Source: Verrucomicrobiales bacterium (GTDB lineage Bacteria > Verrucomicrobiota > Verrucomicrobiia > Verrucomicrobiales > DEV007). From it: 55,124 bases of DNA. The position numbers and the translations under genes are program-made. The notes beneath the pieces are model-generated. The model was not told where the DNA came from, did no database searches, and saw nothing but the letters and a program-made list of their open reading frames with translations. The DNA lies in assembly GCA_024638765.1 (NCBI GenBank), contig JAHEJT010000016.1, forward strand, positions 1 through 55,124, written 5' to 3'. Below are positions 47,391 through 54,347 of the stretch, piece after piece. Position 1 is the first letter of the stretch. Every line of letters starts with the position of its first letter.

Positions 47391-48137
47391 TCACTCCGTC
47401 ACCGTCATGACCCCCCGCATCAGCATCCAGTGGCCGGGGAATGTGCAAAGATAGGGGTATTCCGCGGGCGCCGGCGCGGTGAACTCAATGGTCTCGCTCT
47501 GTTGGGGCATAAGAAGTTTCGTGTGCCAAAGGATGTCTTCGCTATCGGGCAGATAGCCTTTGGCCATTCCCTGGGGATCAGTCATCATAGCGTTGGCAAG
47601 CGCGCCCACGGCTTCGAGCTGTCCCGGCTTCACGATAAGCATGTTATGGGGCTGGATGCCGTTGTTCGTGAAGACTACTTTGACCCGCTGGCCTGTCTTC
47701 ACGCTGAAGGCGGCCTTGTCGTACTTGAGGACGGCGGGAATGACGCCCATTTTGATTTCGACGCTGTCGCCTGCGGCCGCCGCTTTGGCCGCGCCGGGTT
47801 CGCCCTTCGGGGCCATTTGGGCTTTGGGATCGGTCTTGGCCGCGGTTTTCACAGGAGCGGGGGTCGCAGCCCCCGGGGTCGCAGGAACCGCCGCGACGGT
47901 AGATGCAGGAGCAGGGGCCAGGGGAGCGGGAGCGGGCGCCGGCTGTGCGGCGGCCTGGGCTTCTGCCTGCTGGCGGGCTTCGCGTTTGTGCTTGAGACTG
48001 CCTCCGATGAAAGCAAATCCGAATCCCCCGAGCAGGAAGACAAGCGACAAGCAGATGAAAAAGGTGACAAGTGACGGCAGGGCGGAGCCCTCCAGGGTCC
48101 GGGCGTGTCCAGTCGGATAGAGTGGCGGGATCTTCAT
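47391..48137 (-). CDS. Membrane-anchored azurin-like cupredoxin
   Basis: From the ATG at 48137 the protein has 248 residues. A transmembrane segment (FFICLSLVFLLGGFGFAFIG, about 26-45) is followed by a charged turn, a long Ala/Pro linker (about 55-125), and a C-terminal cupredoxin domain. The copper ligands follow the azurin spacing: H164 (GIQPHNMLI), C231, H236 and M240 (CTFPGHWMLM). It should be a one-electron carrier on the periplasmic face. Its partner is unknown; a cytochrome or the NosR-like protein at 40224 is possible. An upstream in-frame start at 48173 would add 12 residues. It stands alone on the minus strand, divergent from the next gene. Confidence 0.88.
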   Translation of the reverse strand: MKIPPLYPTGHARTLEGSALPSLVTFFICLSLVFLLGGFGFAFIGGSLKHKREARQQAEAQAAAQPAPAPAPLAPAPASTVAAVPATPGAATPAPVKTAAKTDPKAQMAPKGEPGAAKAAAAGDSVEIKMGVIPAVLKYDKAAFSVKTGQRVKVVFTNNGIQPHNMLIVKPGQLEAVGALANAMMTDPQGMAKGYLPDSEDILWHTKLLMPQQSETIEFTAPAPAEYPYLCTFPGHWMLMRGVMTVTE

Positions 48138-48281
48138 CGCGAGAAGGAAACCATTCGACGCGGCGGAAATCAACCCTGGATGCCGGGTGGTTCGCGGGGC
48201 AGGCGAGGCGGGCCCGCCCGTCGAGGATTGACACTGGGGTGGGGCGCCTTACATCATCCGTTTCAAGAGAGGAGAAGACCC

Positions 48282-48770
48282 ATGACGGATGCGCAAGGAC
48301 CGCCGCCGATGCCGGCGAACAAAGGGATGTCGACTGGGGCCAAGGTAGGACTGGGCGTCGGGATCGGTTGCCTGGCGCTGGTAATTATTTTCGGAATCGG
48401 GGGGTTCGTTGGCTACAAGTGGGTCAAGGGCAAGTACGACGAATTCGTGGCGGAGTTTGAAGCCAAGGGGTTCAAGAAAGTTGCTGGCCAGGCCCTCGTA
48501 ATTACCGAGCCACCCACGGAGCCGACCTATTACCTGGGCCAGACGGTGAACATTGAGACCGATGCCGATGTGGAACTTGGAGTGCTGGCCCAAATGGCGG
48601 AGTTGAGCGGCACTCACACTGAGAAAGTTTATTTCCGCGGACAGATCATCAAGATCAAGAAGGACGGACACCTTATGGGGGGCCTGGATGTCCAGTGCCA
48701 GGTCATTCAGAATTTCGGGACCATCGAGGGAGAGGTGACCGGGGCTTACCAGATGCGGGAGGGGGAGTAG
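48282..48770 (+). CDS. Hypothetical single-helix membrane protein
   Basis: From the ATG at 48282, with a good Shine-Dalgarno (GAGGAGAAG, seven bases away), the protein has 162 residues. A Pro/Gly-rich N-terminus is followed by one transmembrane helix (GIGCLALVIIFGIGGFVGY) and a soluble part that reads as two or three beta-strand repeats, with TEKVYFRGQIIKIKKDGHLMGGLDVQCQVIQNFGTIEG resembling polymer-forming (bactofilin-like) strands. I do not recognise a named family. It is divergent from the cupredoxin gene. The frame extends upstream to 48105, but that part is arginine-rich and unconserved. Confidence 0.72.
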   Translation: MTDAQGPPPMPANKGMSTGAKVGLGVGIGCLALVIIFGIGGFVGYKWVKGKYDEFVAEFEAKGFKKVAGQALVITEPPTEPTYYLGQTVNIETDADVELGVLAQMAELSGTHTEKVYFRGQIIKIKKDGHLMGGLDVQCQVIQNFGTIEGEVTGAYQMREGE

Positions 48771-48777
48771 GGGGGTC

Positions 48778-48797
48778 GTTATCAGTTAATAGGTATT
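48778..48797. repeat. Diverged copy of the AT-rich tract
   Basis: GTTATCAGTTAATAGGTATT, related to GTTATCAG...GTTAACAGGTATT at 667-698. It lies 14 bases before the MITE-like element. Confidence 0.5.
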
Positions 48798-48810
48798 CCC
48801 TTTCCTCGTC

Positions 48811-48972
48811 TGTCATCCCGAGCGAAGTCGAGGGATCTCTCACATCGGCCTGTGGGTTCGATTATTCTGAACTTTTCGGATACCATCAGGCACTCATCTA
48901 TTCCCCGAGATTCTCCCACGCGAAGGCATCGTCGATGAAGAGGGAGATCTCTCGACTCCGCTCGAGATGACA
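48811..48972. mobile_element. MITE-like element with 31-base inverted termini
   Basis: The 162-base element begins TGTCATCCCGAGCGAAGTCG and ends (reverse-complemented) TGTCATCTCGAGCGGAGTCG. The inverted termini extend about 31 bases with four or five differences. No gene is inside. Related TCATCCCGAGCGAAGTCGAG sequences are known as widespread small bacterial repeats. The surrounding 48771-49052 holds no gene. Confidence 0.7.
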
Positions 48973-49052
48973 ATTGGGGGCGGGCCGACTAAACGCGCGG
49001 GAGCGGGGAGAGGCGAAGACGTCGGATGACGCGTGCTTGGCGGCCGAAGAGC

Positions 49053-49613
49053 CTATTTCCACGAGGCGACGTTATCCCCGGCGGTGGCGGGATTGCCGTC
49101 GGGGCCGGCCGAGTAGGCGAGGATGTCTGTCTCGATGACGTCACCGTCGAGCGGATCGGCGACTCGGTTGTCACTATCGGCGTCGAGGACGATGTGATAG
49201 GGCGCGCCCCAGGGATCGACATAATCTCCCCTGTTGACGCCTTCCCCAATCAGGCCGCTGCGGTCATCCCGCGCGGGTTTTGCTTCGAAAAAGATGATCG
49301 CACGCCAATTCATCTCGCGGTTTTCAGCCAGCAACACGTCCATGAGTTGTTCATCGGATATCACGGAGGCGTCTTCCTTTGTTCCGATGAGAGGATAGTG
49401 GCCGTATTCGACGCGGAAATTTCGGATAGCGTTCGCAATTTGGCTGGCATCGTTCCTGGCCAGGGTCCGCACGGCGTCGATTTGGACAGCGTAGAATGCC
49501 GGCAACAGAAACCCGAAAACAATAGAGCCGATGACCAAGCCGACGGCCACCACCGGGAGGCCGAGGGCGAGTACAATTACCCAAGGCCAGCTCTTTTTGG
49601 GGAACGGTTTCAT
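49053..49613 (-). CDS. Pseudopilin-like (GspG C-terminal-type) protein
   Basis: The 186-residue protein has an N-terminal helix (WVIVLALGLPVVAVGLVIGSIVFGFLLPAFYAV) and a GspG-like globular domain: IANAIRNFRVEYGHYPLIGT, NRGDYVDPWGAPYHIVLDADSDNRVADP and LAYSAGPDGNPATAGDNVASW. The PW-G-PY and SAGPDG landmarks are the calcium-binding region of major pseudopilins. It lacks the usual FTLLEL prepilin-peptidase motif, so it is probably not assembled by a classical type II system; similar proteins occur next to PVC sulfatases. Its start overlaps the sulfatase stop as ATGA, so translation is coupled. Confidence 0.78.
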   Translation of the reverse strand: MKPFPKKSWPWVIVLALGLPVVAVGLVIGSIVFGFLLPAFYAVQIDAVRTLARNDASQIANAIRNFRVEYGHYPLIGTKEDASVISDEQLMDVLLAENREMNWRAIIFFEAKPARDDRSGLIGEGVNRGDYVDPWGAPYHIVLDADSDNRVADPLDGDVIETDILAYSAGPDGNPATAGDNVASWK

Positions 49614-51097
49614 GGCTGAGGTGTCTTTTTCTCCTTCGCTTTCTTGCCCTTCAGAGATTTCGGAGCCCCTTCTCTCGCATTCTCCGGATCGTAATCCGGA
49701 TTCGGCACCGGCATCTGCGCGGCGACCGAGTCGCGCCAGGCGTGCAATTGCTTGCGAAGCCGGGCGACTTTTTCGGGGTGCTGATCCGCGACGTTTTTGG
49801 ATTCCGAGAGATCTCTCTTCAGGTGGTAAAGCTCAGTGTCCATCTCCTCGTAGAACTCGATCAATTTCCAGTTACCGGCCCGCACCGCGCCGTATGGGCT
49901 GTCGCCTCCGGCATGGTAATGCGGAAAATGCCAGAACAGCGCGTCACGCCCGAGCGATGCGCCGGGTGCTTCGAGGACGGGGACCAGGCTGATGCCGTCG
50001 ACATTGGCGTTGTGCCCGGGGTCGCCCTGAATATCGACAATATCGAGGATGGTGGGATAGAAATCCACGGTGGAGACGGGCTCCGTGCAGATGCCGCCCG
50101 CCGGAGTGACGCCAGGCCACTTGACGATGAGGGGGACGCGGGTGCCACCCTCGAAGGCCGCTCCTTTGCCGCGGCGGAGCGGATCATTGCGCGTGATCCC
50201 GGTCGGGTTGCCGCCTTTGTGACTGAGCCCACCGTTATCGCTCGAAAAAATGACAACCGTGTTGTCGTCGAGGCCGAGTTTCTTCAATCTTTGGATAATC
50301 CGTCCGACGCTCTGGTCGAGACTGTGCGTCATGGCTGCATAAACCGGGTTGGTGTGCTGCTCGGGCGTGGGACCGGCTTCGAGTTTCTCTTTGTAGCGTT
50401 CCACCAAGTCAGCCCTGCCCTGGATCGGGGTGTGCACGTTGTAATAAGCGAAATAGAGAAAGAAGGCTTCCTCCTTCCAATCGTCGATGAGCTTCAACGC
50501 CTGCTTGGTGAGATGGTCAGTGAGGTATTCCCCTTCCTTGGCCCCGGGAAGATCGAGGTTGTTGGGCAGGAAATAACCGCCCGGAGGGGAACCTCTGTCG
50601 GTGCCGCCGATATCAATGTCGAACCCATGATTCTCGGGAAGAGAACCCTCGCCGCCGAGGTGCCATTTGCCGACGTGGGCAGTTTTATACCCGCCATCCC
50701 GCAGGACCTCGGCGATGGTCGCGTGCCGTTGTTCGAGGTAGAGGGTCCAGTCCGGGGGGCTGAGTTTTGCCTTGGGCATCTTGGTGCCCGGGATCCAGTT
50801 GGTAACGTGCAGCCGCGCCGGATAGATTCCGGTCATGGCAGCGGCCCGGGTCGGCGAGCAAACCGTGCACGCGGCGTAAGCGTCGAGGAACTTGGTGCCC
50901 CTGGCGGCCAGCCGGTCGAGGTTTGGGGTCTCGTGAAAATCGCTCCCGTAACAGCCGATCCCATTCCAACCGAGGTCGTCAGCCAGTAAGAGAATAATGT
51001 TAGGCGGGCGCTCCGTCTCTATTCTCGCAGCGAGCGGGGCCGCCATGAAGAGCGCAAGGAAGAAGTAGAAAGGGAGCAGGCGGTTCTGGCTTCTCAT
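49610..51097 (-). CDS. Secreted sulfatase (family S1)
   Basis: The 495-residue protein has a signal peptide (LPFYFFLALFMAAPLAARI), the start RPPNIILLLADDLGWNGIGCYG (metal aspartates D40, D41), the formylglycine motif C80-S-P-T-R84 (VCSPTRAAAMTG), YKTAHVGKWHLGG and VVIFSSDNGGLSHKGG. The C-terminal 30 residues are lysine-rich (SLKGKKAKEKKTPQP). The classic CSPTR motif suggests normal maturation. It is translationally coupled to the pseudopilin-like gene downstream. The upstream region 51098-51634 contains the repeats described separately. The substrate cannot be told. Confidence 0.94.
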   Translation of the reverse strand: MRSQNRLLPFYFFLALFMAAPLAARIETERPPNIILLLADDLGWNGIGCYGSDFHETPNLDRLAARGTKFLDAYAACTVCSPTRAAAMTGIYPARLHVTNWIPGTKMPKAKLSPPDWTLYLEQRHATIAEVLRDGGYKTAHVGKWHLGGEGSLPENHGFDIDIGGTDRGSPPGGYFLPNNLDLPGAKEGEYLTDHLTKQALKLIDDWKEEAFFLYFAYYNVHTPIQGRADLVERYKEKLEAGPTPEQHTNPVYAAMTHSLDQSVGRIIQRLKKLGLDDNTVVIFSSDNGGLSHKGGNPTGITRNDPLRRGKGAAFEGGTRVPLIVKWPGVTPAGGICTEPVSTVDFYPTILDIVDIQGDPGHNANVDGISLVPVLEAPGASLGRDALFWHFPHYHAGGDSPYGAVRAGNWKLIEFYEEMDTELYHLKRDLSESKNVADQHPEKVARLRKQLHAWRDSVAAQMPVPNPDYDPENAREGAPKSLKGKKAKEKKTPQP

Positions 51098-51190
51098 CTC
51101 GAGGTTCTCTAACCGGGAAATATTATTCCCACAGCGTCGCGGTGCGGTCGAGGAAAAGCCGCCCCTGTCCGGGATCTACACCGTTTGCCC

Positions 51191-51240
51191 GCGCTGGGAT
51201 TGAACGCGCTGGGATTGAACGCGCTGGGATTGAACGCGCT
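51191..51240 (+). repeat. Tandem repeat, 15-base unit GCGCTGGGATTGAAC x3
   Basis: Three exact copies (51191-51235) and a partial fourth (GCGCT). Pure tandem, no spacers, so not a CRISPR. It lies in the 537-base gap between the sulfatase and the metallopeptidase. Confidence 0.9.
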
Positions 51241-51324
51241 TTGACGGGACGGGTCGACCCCACGATCGGCCGGCTTCGGGGCCCACCCACCCGGCGCGCG
51301 AGAAAAAACAAGAGAATGGAAAGG

Positions 51325-51364
51325 CGTAACATTTATTGGGACATATGTCCCAATAAATGTTACG
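51325..51364. repeat. Perfect 40-base palindrome
   Basis: The two 20-base halves are exact reverse complements around a central CATATG, with no loop. The left half is CGTAACATTTATTGGGACAT. Pairing stops at 51324/51365. It lies about 305 bases before the metallopeptidase start and about 228 bases upstream of the sulfatase start on the other strand. Confidence 0.95.
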
Positions 51365-51410
51365 GCCGTGATGCTTGGCGGAAGCTTTTCCATGATGATG
51401 CTACGGCGCC

Positions 51411-51480
51411 GTCGGAGGGATTGCGGGGGCGAGGTCGGAGGGTTTGCGGGGGCGAGGTCGGAGGGATGCGGGGATGGGGG
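51411..51480 (+). repeat. G-rich degenerate tandem repeat
   Basis: Three units of about 23 bases, each opening GTCGGAGGG and containing GCGGGG. The G runs could form a quadruplex. It lies upstream of the metallopeptidase gene; no other feature is seen in this gap (51098-51634). Confidence 0.75.
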
Positions 51481-51634
51481 TTAGCGGCGATATGGTCTCG
51501 GCAGCGTATCTTGAGGATTGCAACGCAGGAGTAGGCGCAGGGTTGCGCATGATGGGATAGGCGGTCGGATTCGACCGAAACTCCCCTTTACACGCAGGGT
51601 TACCAATCTAGGGTGAAACGGACCCTCTTTGACC

Positions 51635-54277
51635 ATGCTGACCGCACGCACTGCCCGGGGCATAGCGCTGATCCCCGCGATCGCTCTTCTCGGGCATCTC
51701 GGCGGGTTTATCGGGAAGACACAATCGCAGACCCGCCGCATCAACGTCGAGGAGGCGATCGAAGCGGAGCTGTTGGACCGGACCCGAAATTTTTTCTGGT
51801 CGGGTGCTTACGACGATTGCGCGGCGCTTTGTGAATCGGGAATCGGCGCGGGCCGCGAATACGGTTTCCTGATTGATTTGTACTTCCGCGCGCTGATGGC
51901 GGAGGGAAAAGAGCCGTTAGCCTACCGGGAATTCGTCGAATTTCGTCAAAGGGATGCCGAGAATCTCCCCTTGCTGATGACGGGGTATCGTCTCGCCCGG
52001 GCGACCGGCAGACAGGAAGAGGCCGTAGAAATTCTGAGGCAGGTAAACCGGCTCGCCGGCGAGAGATCCAGGATGGAACTTTCAGCCGACGACCTGGTGG
52101 CGGTGGGCGAAGCGGCATTCGAGCTGGGAGCGGATCCCGAGAAAGTTCTGAAAAACTATTTCCGCGCAGCCAGGGAGAAAGAAAAGCACTACGGATTGAG
52201 TTATCTCGCTGCCGGGAACCTCGCCTTGGAAAAGCGCAATTTCGATGTCGCCGCTCGGGAGTTCCGCGCTGGCATCAAGGCTTATCCCGGGGATCCGGAC
52301 ATGCATTTTGGTCTGGCGGCGGCGTTCTTTCCCAGCAACCGCAAGCTTGCCAACGAGCTTATCGACAAAGCGCTATCCATTAATCCCAAGCACACCGCTT
52401 CGCTGCTGCTGCGGGCGGAGCACTTTATTGACGCAGAGCGTTACGACGAGGCTGGAAAGGTATTGCGGGAGATTCACAAAGTGAATCGCAATCATCCCGG
52501 CGCCTGGGCGTTGGCCGCAGTCATCGCGATCTTCGAGAACGACAAGAAACAGGTCGCGCGTGCGCGAAAGAACGCCCTCAAAAACTGGCGTGCAAATCCC
52601 GAGGTGGATTATCGAATCGGGAAGAGCATCTCGCGGATGCGACGCTTCGCAGAAGGAGCGGAATACCAGAGGGCGGCTCTCAAGATGGATCCCGAGCACC
52701 TGCCGGCAAAAATTCAGTTGGCGCAGGATCTGTTACGGTTGGGAAAAGAAGAGGACGCCTGGGAACTGGTGGAGCAGGTGCATCGCGGGGACGCCTATCA
52801 TGTGGTGGCGTTCAACCTGGCGACGCTGCGCGACGAGATGAAGGATTACCAAACCATCGCCACCGATGATTTCGTGCTGCGGATGACGCGGAAAGAGGCG
52901 GAAGTATACGGTGACAGGGCGCTGGAGATTCTGGAGGAGGCTAAGAGCACGCTGTGTCCGAAGTATGGAATCACCCTGGATGAGCCGGTCCTCGTGGAGT
53001 TTTTTCCTTCGCAACACGATTTTGCGGTGCGGACGTTGGGAGTGCCCGGGGGTGGCGGACTGTTGGGTGTGTGTTTCGGCAGCGTCATCACCATGAACAG
53101 CCCGGGCGGAATGGCACACGGTAGAAACAATTGGGAAGCAACCTTGTGGCATGAATTTTGTCACGTGGTGACCCTCGGTCTGACGCAAAACAAAATGTCG
53201 CGGTGGTTGAGTGAGGGCATTTCAGTTTACGAGGAGCTGCAGCGCGATCCCACTTGGGGCCAGCGCATGACGCCCGTTTACCGGCAGATGATTCTGGAGG
53301 GGGATGTCTTGAAACCGGTTTCGGAGATCGGATCCATGTTCCTGAACCCGCGCAGCGGCGCGGAATTGATGTTCGCCTATTACGAATCGGCGTTGGTCGT
53401 GGAATATCTCGTCGAGCGTTATGGAATCGACCGCCTGCAAAAGCTGCTGGCTGCTTTGGGAAAAGGCGACTCCATGGAGAAAGCGCTGTCCGCGCACATG
53501 GTGAAACCGAATCGGCTGGACGCCGAGTTTGAAGAATTCGCCAAGGATCGCGCCCGGAAGCTGGGGCCGGGAGTCGATTGGACTGAACCCGAAGGATTGG
53601 ATCTCTTGAACGCAGACACCGTCCAAGCATTTCTTGAGAAGCATCCCAACAACCTCGAGGCGCTAAAGATTTACGTGGGGCTCTTACTCGAAGAGGAGCG
53701 CTGGGAAGAAGCCGTGGAGTGGGGAGAGAAGCTGCGCTGGTTGTTTCCGCGGGATCTCGGGGAGGATAGCGTCTATCTTGCGCTGGCGCGCGCTTACCGG
53801 GAATCGGGCGACCTGGAAAAAGAGAAAGGTATCCTCCGGGATCTCGCGGATCTCTCGTCCGAAGCCCTCCCGGCGTATCTCCGGCTGATGGAATTGGATT
53901 TGAACGACCGGCGCTGGCCCGAACTGCGCGAGAACGCGGTGCGCGCCCTGGCGGTGAATCCTTTTCTCGAGCGTCCGTATTACGGACTCGGCCGTGCGCT
54001 GGAGATTGGCGGGGACTCGGAAGCCGCGACCGATGCGTTCGAAAAAGTGCTGCGACTGGGTTCGGAGAAACCCGCGGAGATTCACTACCGGTTGGCGCGA
54101 TTAAAGAGAGAGAAAGACCCGGACGAGGCGAAGCGCCATGTCCTCGACTCGCTTTCCGAAGCGCCGCGGTTTCGGGAGGCGCAGAGGTTGTTGGTGGAGA
54201 TGGTCGGTAGTCCACAGTCGTCAGTCGATGGTCCGGAGTCGAGAGAGGAAGGCCGGAAGCAGGACGGGGAGGAATGA
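51635..54277 (+). CDS. TPR-containing gluzincin-type metallopeptidase, secreted
   Basis: From the ATG at 51635 the protein has 880 residues with a short signal peptide (GIALIPAIALLGHLGG). Tetratricopeptide-like repeats fill about 25-410 and again about 650-850. Between them is a metallopeptidase domain (about 420-640) with the zinc motif HEFCH (506-510, in LWHEFCHVV) and a glutamate in WLSEGISVYEE as the probable third ligand, the peptidase-MA-like arrangement. The last about 25 residues (SPQSSVDGPESREEGRKQDGEE) are encoded by a TCGACGG/TCCGGAGTCG-like repetitive stretch. The peptidase is probably periplasmic. It precedes a DUF4159 gene by 70 bases; both may belong to one unit that continues past the window. 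Confidence 0.85.
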   Translation: MLTARTARGIALIPAIALLGHLGGFIGKTQSQTRRINVEEAIEAELLDRTRNFFWSGAYDDCAALCESGIGAGREYGFLIDLYFRALMAEGKEPLAYREFVEFRQRDAENLPLLMTGYRLARATGRQEEAVEILRQVNRLAGERSRMELSADDLVAVGEAAFELGADPEKVLKNYFRAAREKEKHYGLSYLAAGNLALEKRNFDVAAREFRAGIKAYPGDPDMHFGLAAAFFPSNRKLANELIDKALSINPKHTASLLLRAEHFIDAERYDEAGKVLREIHKVNRNHPGAWALAAVIAIFENDKKQVARARKNALKNWRANPEVDYRIGKSISRMRRFAEGAEYQRAALKMDPEHLPAKIQLAQDLLRLGKEEDAWELVEQVHRGDAYHVVAFNLATLRDEMKDYQTIATDDFVLRMTRKEAEVYGDRALEILEEAKSTLCPKYGITLDEPVLVEFFPSQHDFAVRTLGVPGGGGLLGVCFGSVITMNSPGGMAHGRNNWEATLWHEFCHVVTLGLTQNKMSRWLSEGISVYEELQRDPTWGQRMTPVYRQMILEGDVLKPVSEIGSMFLNPRSGAELMFAYYESALVVEYLVERYGIDRLQKLLAALGKGDSMEKALSAHMVKPNRLDAEFEEFAKDRARKLGPGVDWTEPEGLDLLNADTVQAFLEKHPNNLEALKIYVGLLLEEERWEEAVEWGEKLRWLFPRDLGEDSVYLALARAYRESGDLEKEKGILRDLADLSSEALPAYLRLMELDLNDRRWPELRENAVRALAVNPFLERPYYGLGRALEIGGDSEAATDAFEKVLRLGSEKPAEIHYRLARLKREKDPDEAKRHVLDSLSEAPRFREAQRLLVEMVGSPQSSVDGPESREEGRKQDGEE

Positions 54278-54347
54278 GAGGGACCCGATTGTTGGATTGT
54301 TGGATTGGCGGGGGTGCTGAAACTGTGAGACACTTTTTGGGACTGGC

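Noticed and set aside
49742-50989. 415-codon plus-strand frame opposite the third sulfatase
   Set aside because: Antisense; the minus strand carries CSPTR and GKWHLGG.
51191-51480. CRISPR array
   Set aside because: Repeats are pure tandem units of 15 and about 23 bases without unique spacers, and no cas genes are present.
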